Assembly: GCA_030998015.1 (NCBI GenBank)
Contig: JARWMV010000088.1
Coordinates: 1 to 64,000, forward strand
Direction of reading: 5' to 3'
Length of the DNA: 64,000 bases
Source: Ceratorhiza oryzae-sativae
Taxonomy: Eukaryota; Basidiomycota; Agaricomycetes; Cantharellales; Ceratobasidiaceae
Below, piece by piece: positions 1-9,388 of this stretch. The notes under the pieces were generated by a model that searched no databases, was not told the origin of the DNA, and was given only the letters and a program-made list of their open reading frames with translations. The position numbers and the translations under genes were made by a program. How positions within the stretch are numbered: position 1 is the stretch's first letter; each line of letters opens with the position of its first letter.

Positions 1-2
1 GC

Positions 3-2234
3 AAGCTCAAAGACAGACAGAGTCACCAGACTCCAATTTTATTCGATTCAACCAAGTCTACTACTACTGTAACATCTCCCACCGTTTCATCTCTACTTGA
101 ACCACTTGCGACTTCATCTACGACGCATACAACCTCCTCTCAACCGTCTAAAGCAGTACGTACGCTGTTAAAATCGTCTAAGTCCTCCGGCGCTAACTCC
201 GGCGCTAAACCACAAGGACCATCGCAACCTCCAGCAATGTCGAAACCAGGCGCTACTATTCAGACCCGCTCTGCCCGAGTTGGTCAGCCAATTATGCGAC
301 TTGAATCTACTCGTGGCACACCCAAGATCACTGTCATGGACGATAAAGGTAATCTACCAATTGCTGCGCATACAGGCGAGCAACTGACAGATGATACAGT
401 TGGCGAAGACGCTGAAATGGCCAATGTCTGCGTCGACGACCCCTACGCCGACATGCCGTCTCTCGAGCCTATCTACAAGACCAAGTATCGACCTAATGTA
501 CCACCTCTCGTGCCGATCACAGTGGATCAACTCACTCGCCCACAAGAATCCTACTCGGCGACTCTCAAGGCCAAGGAGAACGCCTTCACGAGCGCGTTCT
601 ACAAAGGGTTCATGCACCAGTCTTTCATGACTCGCACCGACCCCGATGGCGACAATCCTTCCTACGAGGATGCGATGAACGGACCCGAACGCAACAGGTG
701 GATCCAGGCGATGCAGGAAGAGTACGATCAACTCGTCCGAATGAAGACCTTCGAACTTGCCAGTCCGCCTGTCAACAAGAACGTCATTCAGAACAAATGG
801 GTACTCACTCGCAAGCGTGACGAGAACGGCAACATCGCACGCTACAAGGCACGGCTCATGGCGAAGGGATTCACTCAAATCCCTGGTCAAGACTTTTACG
901 ACACTTTTGCCCCCATTGCCCACCTTGATTCGTTGCGTATTATGTGTTCTCTCGCTAATTGGTATGATCTTGATATTCACCAACTCGATGTCGTTTCAGC
1001 TTTCCTTAATGGCGAACTCGACGAAGAACTATACATGCGCCAGATCCCTGGCTTCGACGATGGCTTAGGTACTGTGCTACGTTTGAGGCGATCTTTGTAT
1101 GGACTGAAACAGGCTGGACATGTATGGAATAAATATCTGGATGCGAAGTTGAAATCTTTAGGCTACACACGACTTTTGACAGATTCTTGTGTCTACCGGC
1201 GCATTCGCCATGATCGTGATGGCTATTATCTTGTTTCCTTTTTAGCAGTACACGTCGACGACTGTATTCTCGTGACAACTCCTTCTCACACGTACGATGC
1301 GATCAACGAGCTGCGCCAAGAGTTCGATATGCGTGACCTAGGCGAACTGCGACATTTTATTGGCATACAGTTCACTCGAGATCGAGCCAACCGCACGCTC
1401 ACGCTCTCTCAATCCGCATACATTCTCAATATCGTCGACGAGGCTGGCATGCTAGGCGCTTACCCGGCCGACACCCCTGCGTCGACTTCTACACAACTCG
1501 AGCGCAACACCGGTCCGAAACCCAACTACCCTTATGCCCGAAACATCGGCCGTCTCATGTACGCTGCTATCTGTACTCGTGCCGATATCGCTTACATCGT
1601 CAATCACCTCGCGTCGTTCACTACGTGCTACGGGCAACCTCACATCACGGCGCTTAAACGAGTTATTCGATACCTCGCTGGTACCGTCAATCACGGACTC
1701 GTTTATCGGCGAAACCCTCAAGATCTATCGAGCGATGTAATCGGCGAAGTTGGCTACTCGGACGCCGATTGGGGATCAAGCCTACTCGATCGCAAATCGA
1801 TATCCGGCAACTGTTTCCTTTTAGGTGGCGCTGCAGTCAGCTGGTCGTCGAAGAAGCAACACACCGTCGCTCTCTCTACGATGGAAGCTGAGTACATGGC
1901 TCTCGCTCATGCCTCTACTCAAGCTCTTTGGATCCGTCAATTCTTCGACGAGATCAGCATGCCGTCGGAATCTCCCACTCTTATTTTGTCCGACAACCTC
2001 GCTGCGCTTACTCTATCGGTCGAATCCCAGTACCGTGGTCGATCGAAACATATCGACATTCGTCACCACTTCATTCGTGACTGCGTCGAAAAGCGTTTGT
2101 TATCTCCTATGTATGTTAACACAAAGGATAACTACGCTGACGCCCTTACCAAGCCACTCCCGGCGAACCAGTTTCATACTTTGATGGAAGGGATTATGGG
2201 CGAACAGGAAGAACGTGATATTGAAATCATTTGA
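3..2234 (+). CDS. Ty1/copia polyprotein, C-terminal part (reverse transcriptase and RNase H); 5' end outside window
   Basis: The frame is open from the left edge, so this is the 3' part of a longer gag-pol frame; the first ATG in it (237) need not be a start. From about residue 230 the product has the copia-type reverse transcriptase: the KWVLTRKRDENG block, IHQLDVVSAFLNG (first catalytic Asp), LYGLKQAG, and the active-site box HVDD with both aspartates intact. The C-terminal RNase H region shows DADWGSSLLDRKSISG, TMEAEYMALAH and SKHIDIRHHFIRD. The Ser/Thr-rich stretch before it is the usual linker after integrase. In the family this protein copies element RNA into DNA inside virus-like particles. 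The polypurine tract and 3' LTR follow about 130 bp downstream. The visible part has no stop or missing active-site residue, in contrast to the neighbouring minus-strand copia. Confidence 0.93.
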   Translation, partial: KLKDRQSHQTPILFDSTKSTTTVTSPTVSSLLEPLATSSTTHTTSSQPSKAVRTLLKSSKSSGANSGAKPQGPSQPPAMSKPGATIQTRSARVGQPIMRLESTRGTPKITVMDDKGNLPIAAHTGEQLTDDTVGEDAEMANVCVDDPYADMPSLEPIYKTKYRPNVPPLVPITVDQLTRPQESYSATLKAKENAFTSAFYKGFMHQSFMTRTDPDGDNPSYEDAMNGPERNRWIQAMQEEYDQLVRMKTFELASPPVNKNVIQNKWVLTRKRDENGNIARYKARLMAKGFTQIPGQDFYDTFAPIAHLDSLRIMCSLANWYDLDIHQLDVVSAFLNGELDEELYMRQIPGFDDGLGTVLRLRRSLYGLKQAGHVWNKYLDAKLKSLGYTRLLTDSCVYRRIRHDRDGYYLVSFLAVHVDDCILVTTPSHTYDAINELRQEFDMRDLGELRHFIGIQFTRDRANRTLTLSQSAYILNIVDEAGMLGAYPADTPASTSTQLERNTGPKPNYPYARNIGRLMYAAICTRADIAYIVNHLASFTTCYGQPHITALKRVIRYLAGTVNHGLVYRRNPQDLSSDVIGEVGYSDADWGSSLLDRKSISGNCFLLGGAAVSWSSKKQHTVALSTMEAEYMALAHASTQALWIRQFFDEISMPSESPTLILSDNLAALTLSVESQYRGRSKHIDIRHHFIRDCVEKRLLSPMYVNTKDNYADALTKPLPANQFHTLMEGIMGEQEERDIEII

Positions 2235-2361
2235 GTAGCATATATACAATTTAAATAGCTGTAGTGTCTGAAAACGGAATCATTATGTTTGTGAATTGTT
2301 TTGTAATTCTGTTTTGTCCGAATCTAGTTTGATTTCTTTACTCTCTTACGAGCATACGATT

Positions 2362-2370
2362 GAGGGGGAG
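2362..2370 (+). other. polypurine tract of the left copia element
   Basis: The run gagggggag lies immediately before the TG that opens the LTR at 2371. In LTR retrotransposons this is where plus-strand DNA synthesis is primed. Confidence 0.7.
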
Positions 2371-2672
2371 TGTAGAAATCATATTTGTACATACACGAAT
2401 ATTATACATATAGTTAGTGCTAGAACAATCGTATGCATGAATGCACCGGAAAGCCATGGAACAAGGACGCGCATGTGTTCTATACCATTCTACACTATTC
2501 GCGCATACAGGCTCTATCGTGTATAAAAGGGGCGCCTTCGGCCTTGTAGCTAGTCACCCATTGAATATATACTTTTCACCAGTAAATCACACACACGCCT
2601 TCGGCATCGTCTTAAGCACACTGCGCACCAAGTACATATATTGTATTCGTGGTTATATACATAGTTTCTATA
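2371..2672 (+). repeat. 3' LTR of the left copia element (about 302 bp)
   Basis: It begins TGTAGAAATC right after the polypurine tract. I end it at TTTCTATA because the neighbouring copia, whose LTR borders are fixed by a target duplication, also ends TTTCTATA. A TATA-like box (tataaaagg, 2522-2530) lies inside and would suit an LTR promoter. The matching 5' LTR is outside the window, so the right border is an inference. Confidence 0.65.
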
Positions 2673-2838
2673 GTAACTAGTAATAGAACACTGTTTCCGG
2701 GATATTAGGGTACGAGTGCTGATCGCACATTTAGGGGGAAGTGTGATGGCCGAGCCAAGCTTTGGGCTTTTTCGGTCCCCTCCTTCCGCTGGTCAGGACG
2801 GCCCGAGTAGCTTTATCATCTGGGAAGACAAAAGGGTA
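2673..2838 (+). repeat. remnant of a third, older LTR element
   Basis: A purine tract (agggggaag, 2733-2741) is followed by TGTGATGGCC at 2742, the layout of a polypurine tract plus LTR start. The sequence is cut at 2838 by the minus-strand copia and seems to resume at 8295. It looks like the target into which the two copia elements inserted. No coding sequence of it is visible. Confidence 0.35.
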
Positions 2839-3080
2839 TATAGAAATCAAATGTATATATTTATTATATAGAAACGGTTTACAAAAAGAATGTGTGAGTG
2901 TAAGTGAAGAGATGGATTATGGGGGGCTCGTAGAGTCCTTATTTATACCCAACGTATTCACATGAGTCATATGCTCTGCTGCTGCGCATATACTGCGCAT
3001 ACATGACGCATTCACACTTGACTCGATTACTGACTCATACATATTCTAGATCATTCGAGTATGTACATGAATGTTCTACA
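2839..3080 (-). repeat. 3' LTR of the minus-strand copia
   Basis: Direct repeat partner of the LTR at 8053-8294, 240 of 242 bases identical. The purine tract TAAGGGGGAG (minus strand, 3081-3090) lies directly upstream of it. Confidence 0.95.
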
Positions 3081-3230
3081 CTCCCCCTTAATCGAGTAAG
3101 TGTAAACTACAGGAATGATTAGAAATTTATTACATGAATATAACCGATTCCAAAGACCGTATCAGACTTTCAAACATTCAGAACGATTCCATTATTTCAA
3201 TTCAACTATTATATTGATTATACGAGTTGA

Positions 3231-6200
3231 TTACTCGTCCTCTTCAACTTCAGTAATCATCGCGTACGGCTCCCCCATAATTGGCTTAGTAAGATAACTA
3301 AATTGGGGAGCCGGCAATGCTTTTGTTAGTGCATCGGCAAGGTTCTCTTTGGACGGTACGTACAAAGTAGATACCTTGCGCTGCTTGATAACATCGCGCA
3401 TGAAGTGATGGCGAATGTCGATGTGTTTCGAGCATCCATGATATTGCGACTCAACTGAAAGCGTAAGCGCAGCGAGATTATCTGAAAGTATTAGGGTTGG
3501 TGCGTCAGCTTCATAGTATAACTCTTTGAGAAACTGTCGCAGCCATAGCGCCTGAGTACATGCGTGTGAAAGTGCCATATACTCGGCTTCCATCATCGAT
3601 AAAGCGACGGTGGCTTGCTTCTTAGCGGACCAAGAAATAGCCGCACCTCCGAGTAAAAATATATTACCAGAGATGGACTTACAGTCAAGTAAGTTACTCC
3701 CCCAGTCAGCGTCTGAATATCCTAACTCTCCAAATCCTTCGTTGGATCGACGGTACGTTATCCCACGCGAAGCAGTGCCCTTTAGGTAACGGATCACATG
3801 CTTCACAGCTGTCACGTGTGCCGATCCAAAGCACGTCATGAATTGGGCTAGGAATGTAACGACGTAAGCTATGTCGGGCCTTGTGCAAAGGGCCGCATAT
3901 AGTAGCTTACCAATGTACATTCCATAATTAAAATTGGGTTTCGTACCTTCAAATCGAGTGAGTTGAATATTCGGCGTCATGGGCGTGTGAGCGGCGTAGG
4001 CATTCTGCAAACCTGCAGATTCAACTATAGAGTCAATATATGCTTTTTGACTCAAAGTTAAAGTGCCTTGCTCACGATCACGAGTAAAGCTTATACCTAA
4101 GAAGTGTCGGATGGAACCTAGGTCGCGCATTTCGAAGGCTTCCATTAGTTCTTCGATAACAAAGTCGGTATAGTTGCGCAAGCTTGCAACCATAACGTTG
4201 TTGACGTGAATCGCGAGTATTGCAACGAAGAGTTCATCTTCGATGTTGATTATACGTCGATAAACACACGCGTCGGTTTTGCAAGGTACGTATCCGAGTC
4301 GCTTGAGTTTATTATCGAATAACTGATTCCACATTCGACCTGCTTGTTTCAGTCCATAAATTGAACGTTTAAGACGAAGTACCTTATTTGTTTCATCCTT
4401 GAAGTACGGTATCTGACGCATATAAAGTTCTTCATTTACGTTCGCATGTAGGTAAGCGGAACTTACATCAAGCTGCCTCAAGTCCCAATCGAATTGATTC
4501 GCCAAGGATGCGATGATACGAATAGAATCAAGTCGTACAACCGGTGCGTAAGTATGTCCAAAGTCGATTCCTGGTTGCTGACTAAATCCCTGCGCAACTA
4601 ATCGAGCCTTATAACGAACGGGCTTACCATTTTCGTTGCGTTTAATGGTTAGTACCCATTTGTTTCCAATGACTTTTCGATCGGCTGGGAGGTCGACAAG
4701 TTCGTAACTTCCCATTTTCTTGAGGGTGGCCACTTCCGCTTCCATGGCTGACTTCCATTCGGTTGCATTCGGTCCGGATAATGCTTGCTCAACGGTCGGG
4801 TTGTCTTCGGACGGTATTTGTTGAGTGGGGAAGGACCAATGCGTTTCGGGGGCGTCGGGAGTTGCCATGGACGGTTCTGCTTTCGGTGGAACGGGATCGT
4901 CGAGGGTGAGCTTGAAGAACGCTTCCTCCAATCCATCGAGCTCATTGTATGCGGGTAGTTCAATGGCTTTGGAGGTTGGGCTCTCGCTGGTCGAGGATAT
5001 GGTGGGAGCGTCGGTAAGGGACGGTACGTCGGAAGTAATGCTGTATGCGTCGTTGGCGTCGAACTCGCTGCCTGAGCTATCACCTGTGGTATTGGTGAGT
5101 CCTAATACGAGGTTAGATACCTCATTTTTATCCTCATACATGAGCTTACCTGTCGTGGTGGAGTCGTCGATCTTGATTTTGACTCCTCCACACTCTCATT
5201 CCAAAGTGATAGCTGGAGCGTTGGGGTTGTTGCGGCGGGTTCGCATGCCGGTGTGTTGGTTGACAGCATTAATTCGATTAAGTGATATAGAAGTATCAGG
5301 GCGAGGGGTGTTAAGCATAATAGAGCGGTTGGGTGGTTTAGAGGCGACAGAGTGAATAAGAGTAGATGAAAGTTGTGAGTTGGATGCTTTCTTCACGCTC
5401 TTAGTCTCCTCTTTTATACCTTTCTGCTCTCCTGCATTTACCGAGTCATTCTTTCGCTCGCTGCTCAGCTTGGTATCTCCCCCTGTTCCAGTAAGTTCTA
5501 CAGTTCGTTCCGCAGCGCTGCTATTCTGACTCGACTCCCCCTCAGCAGGCGGAACGACTGTTTCTACCCATTCTGGATCATCTTGCGCACCTGCGGGCTG
5601 CGCATATACTTGTGTAAACAAGATGTTCCGCAAGTGCATTATGCGATTAGCTCCAGGCTTGTAATATCTCCAACTTTTACCTTGTACATCCGATATTCCT
5701 GTAAATATACCTGTAAAAGTTTTAGGGTCTAATTTTGATATGTTCTCTCCTTGATTAAGTATGTAACATTTCGTTCCCCACAGCCTTAATTGGCTAAAGT
5801 TTGGTTTCTTACCCCAAAAGAGCTTGTACAGTGTTTTCCAGAATGCTCCATGTACTTGTGTGGGCACCTGGTTCTTTAGATAGCATGCATATGCTATCGC
5901 TTCGTTCCATAAGAACTTCGGTGCTCCTGACTTGAGCATCATCGCTTGCGCTTTTTCGGTAAGTGTCCTGTTTAGCCGTTCAGCGATTCCGTTTTGCTGA
6001 GCTGAATATGGGGCCATAGTTTCCAAAATAGTTCCTTTCAGAGCGGCATGCTCGAACCATTCTTTATTTACGAACTCACCTCCATTATCAAATTGTACGC
6101 GTTTTATTTTCTTAGATTTCTGTGTTTCTAACATTGCTTCGAACACCTTGTATTCTCTCAAAGTCTCGTCTTTGTGTCTCAGAAAACTTAGTTTTGTAAA

Positions 6201-7610
6201 ACGCGTAGCTACATCTGTGAATGATACATAATATTTATATTTACCGATGGATGTGATGCGAGCCGGTCCCCACACATTGGTAACTATGAGTTCGCCTATC
6301 TCATTCACGATTGTTTGCGACTGTTTCGGAAAGGGCTTTATATGCGCTTTTGATTGCATACATGCTTCACATTCGAAGTTCAAGCCTATTTTATCATCGG
6401 CAACTTCCATTCCCTCGACAGCGTTAGTACTTTTCAATCGCTTGAGTGTCTGCGCATTTAGGTGACCCAGAATCCTATGCCAATCATACCAGGTTTGGCC
6501 AGTTTGTTTCACGAGTGCAACCTCGTTTATTGTTCTACTGTCTACGGGATTGCTTATTGTTTGAGCGTCGATCTTCCACAAACTGCCCTGTATGCGATCA
6601 TTAAGTTTTGACCCGATTGCTACTTTATGATTATTTGTGTCTGTTATGATTAGCTTGTTGCGGTCCAATGAGACACGCATGCCCTTATCAGTGATCAGCG
6701 ATAAGCTGATTAGATTAGCGGGTGATCCAGGTACATGCACTACATTCGTCAGGACAATAGTCTTGTATTGATCTTTGTTTGGTTCTATTTTACATCTGAG
6801 TCTAACCGAGCCTCGGCCTAGGATTGGCTCTTTACCGGTGACTCCAGTGATGTAACCAGACGATTTACTATACGTAGTAAATGCCTCTAGGTCCCTAGCG
6901 ATGTGAGTCGTAGTTCCGCTATCAGCTAGCCACGTATTACGGTCAATACTTACTAATGTCAGTTGATCTTCATAGGTTGAAAAGGCGTACTCGGGGGTTT
7001 CGCTGTCCTTTGACATGGCTATATGCATACGTGCATTGCCAGTTTGACTCTTATTGGGTGAGTCAAATCTTCGGTTATGGAAATTTCCTTTGTTTGCTTT
7101 GTTGAGCTGACTTCGCTTGTATGCGCCTCCTCCCGGGCTTCGGCACTCGTTTGCCCAGTGCCCAATCTTTCCGCAATTCTTGCACTTCGACTTCGACTTG
7201 TCTGGAGGTTTTGTATTGGTACGTGTAGGCCTATTCTGTTGGAACTTATTTGTACTGAAGAACGCTTTTGGTTCGTTGTTACGATTACTTCTTCGGTGTG
7301 CCTCGGCTAATATCCTTGAGCGTAGATCACTTATTTGATCCGCTAGCTTGTTCGCATCGTCCGTTTTGAATCGGAAGCTTATGGATTGAGTGAACGTATC
7401 CCACGAATCCGGTAAGCTGGCTACTAAAGTTGTTATCCAATCCACTTCAGTTATTGACCTTGGTGCGATTAGATTTATTTGTTGGAACCAGCCACGCATG
7501 TGCTGTATGTGTTCCTCAATATCGTCGGTTTCGGCCATGCGATGACTAAAGAATTTTCTTCGCAGATCGATTAGTCCGACTGTGCCTTTGACTTGGAAGG
7601 TGGACGCCAA
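3231..7610 (-). pseudogene. copia gag (C-term)-protease-integrase-RT-RNase H, interrupted by one in-frame TGA
   Basis: Two long open stretches (7610-5196 and the region ending at 3231) are in the same frame, separated only by a TGA at 5196-5198. Domains in order: gag core, CCHC zinc knuckle (CKNCGKIGHWANEC, near 7135-7200), protease with DSGTTTH (about 6925), integrase with its HHCC-type start and RVQFDNGGEF, reverse transcriptase, RNase H. Key residues are lost. The first integrase Asp before VWGP is Asn (codon 6276-6278). The reverse transcriptase box is HVNN instead of HVDD (codons 4197-4202). RNase H carries Arg-to-Cys and Arg-to-His changes compared with the intact left copia. Each of these changes, and the TGA, can be explained by transition at a CpG. 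The element is catalytically dead by inspection. Confidence 0.93.
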
Positions 7611-7635
7611 GAGATCCCACGCGTCGGCGGAATAC

Positions 7636-7971
7636 TCACATGCCTGTATGTGTGAGTACGTTTCCGTCTACTCGTAGTCTTATATTTGATAAGGCTTTCC
7701 GGTCTGACTTTAACCATTTATTATATTCTTCGTTATCCATGGTTTTCGTCTCATCCGGTAAGGCTTTCCCTGCAGCGTCTTTCCTGTCCGAAAGGGTAAC
7801 TTCGAGTGTTTTGGGCGGTAGTGACTTAGATCGGTCGACGTATCCGTACAAATCGAGGTCAGTGAGTATGTCCTCCATTTGCACACGCCAAACGTTATAG
7901 TTCTCTGTCCCCCGCAATGGCTCGATGCGGTGTAGACTGCTAGCTACAGTTGTTTGCGTGCTATCGGTCAT
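7636..7971 (-). pseudogene. copia gag, N-terminal part, ended by a frameshift
   Basis: The frame starts with MTDSTQ just inside the 5' LTR and runs 111 residues with the typical copia gag opening (IEPLRGTENYNVWRVQMEDIL, then a charged helix). It stops at 7636. The expected continuation (ACEYSADAWDLLAS and onward) lies in a different frame immediately downstream, so a small indel near 7640 has split gag. The product would be a short gag fragment without the zinc knuckle. Confidence 0.85.
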
Positions 7972-8040
7972 GGTATGCTAATTTGTTTTGAGTACTCAGG
8001 TATATATATTTGTCTTCTTCTGGTTTAAAGCGTATGGGCG

Positions 8041-8052
8041 GGGCTCATAACC
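8041..8052 (-). other. primer-binding site, complementary to the initiator tRNA-Met anticodon arm
   Basis: Directly inside the 5' LTR the plus strand reads gggctcataacc, the anticodon stem and loop (CAT anticodon) of eukaryotic initiator tRNA-Met. Copia-type elements are known to prime from an internally cleaved half of this tRNA, so this matches the family rather than the usual tRNA 3'-end site. Confidence 0.75.
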
Positions 8053-8294
8053 TATAGAAATCAAATGTATATATTTATTATATAGAAACGGTTTACAAAA
8101 AGAATGTGTGAGTGTAAGTGAAGAGATGGATTATGGGGGGCTCGTAGAGTCCTTATTTATACCCAACGTATTCACATGAGTCATATGCTCTGCTGCTGCG
8201 CATATACTGCGCATACATGACGCATTCACACTTGACTCGATTACTGACTCATACGTATTCTAGATCATTTGAGTATGTACATGAATGTTCTACA
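8053..8294 (-). repeat. 5' LTR of the minus-strand copia
   Basis: 242 bp, beginning TGTAGAACATTC and ending TTTCTATA on the minus strand. It differs from the other LTR at 8255 (G versus A at 3041) and 8270 (T versus C at 3056). Both differences are transitions at CpG sites. Confidence 0.95.
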
Positions 8295-8779
8295 GGGTAC
8301 ACTCTAACACCAAGGTTTTGGGTCAATGGGTGGGTTATCGGTGTGTTTGGCGACATTCAATTGTGAACATAACGGCACTTGCAAGTGAGGTTGGTGCCAG
8401 CGGCAGAGCGAAACCAAATGGGGGCGAGTCCGCTTGACAGGCCATGTCGAATGTCTAACTTGCCGCGATGTTCGCCGGTTGACCGATATAAATGATGGTA
8501 CTCTGTTGGCTTTTAGGACTCACCGCACATTTAACCACTCCCACCCCCCCATTGAACGCCTCACACCTCCAATGCCGGGTAAACTAACGGACACCCTAAA
8601 CGGATTTCCCGGAGTTACTCAAGAGACCCCCCAGAAGTGCGCATCGGGACCTCTCGTTTGTTTGAATCTCTTTCTGATTCATTGAGTCATATAGCCCACC
8701 ACAAAATACAGATGGCAACGTCCAGCATCATAGTAGTTGAAATACCATTGATAATTGACCCTAGCCAATGTACGTGCCA
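8295..8779. other. intergenic/target sequence, no gene recognised
   Basis: This is sequence right of the copia target duplication. A C-rich plus-strand open stretch (8434-8685) has no recognisable motif and I do not call it. It probably continues the older element cut at 2838. Confidence 0.4.
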
Positions 8780-9388
8780 TCATTTGTTCATTTTATGCCA
8801 TATCTGATCTGGTGCGCCTAGAGAAGTTCCAATCACGGTTGTTGGTAATGGGTCGGCGAGATGCTGGATGCGATCTCTGTACTGTAATGCACGGATAGAT
8901 TTTATCATATGAGCTGTTACATCCCATATTGCATCTGAAAGATTTGGTGCTTGATCGCCAGTCACATATTATTTGTTCGTTTCCTTGTTATCGTGCAAGT
9001 CGCCCATTTGGAGTTTACCTGCGATAATTGACGCTCAACTTGCATCATCTGCTTTCTTCAGCCATTGGAGCTCTACGTTAGCCATAAGGATAACATGGTT
9101 CCTGGATGGAACCTCTGTCAAAGCGCCCAAGATACGCTCCGGCGGTGCAATTTGGCGGGCCGCTGTCAAAAAGAGCTGCCGCCACTGGCCCATTCACGTT
9201 CACCCAATCAGGCATAGTACCACGCTGTCCTCTCGCCCTCCTTTTCAATCACTGAATCAACGTGTCATCAGCCTCGTGATTGAAAGTTAGTTCAGGTAAA
9301 TCTCCTAGTTTGTAGGAGATTGCTTGATGCAGCATGGTGGTTCTGCCTAACAAAAGTTCGCCTTGTGATCCCGCATCAATATCACAAG

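Larger units (their letters stand above)
2839..8294 (-). mobile_element. full-length Ty1/copia retrotransposon, minus strand, flanked by GGGTA target duplication
   Basis: Two direct repeats of 242 bp (2839-3080 and 8053-8294) differ at only two positions. The element is flanked by GGGTA at 2834-2838 and 8295-8299, the 5-bp duplication expected of a copia integrase. Order on the minus strand: 5' LTR, primer-binding site complementary to the initiator-Met tRNA anticodon arm, gag, protease, integrase, reverse transcriptase, RNase H, polypurine tract, 3' LTR. The borders are secure. The coding region is damaged by a frameshift, an in-frame stop and loss of catalytic residues, so the element cannot be autonomous as read. 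Confidence 0.96.

Noticed and set aside
354..983. 209-codon open frame on the minus strand
   Set aside because: It is the antisense shadow of the copia reverse transcriptase frame and carries no motif of its own.
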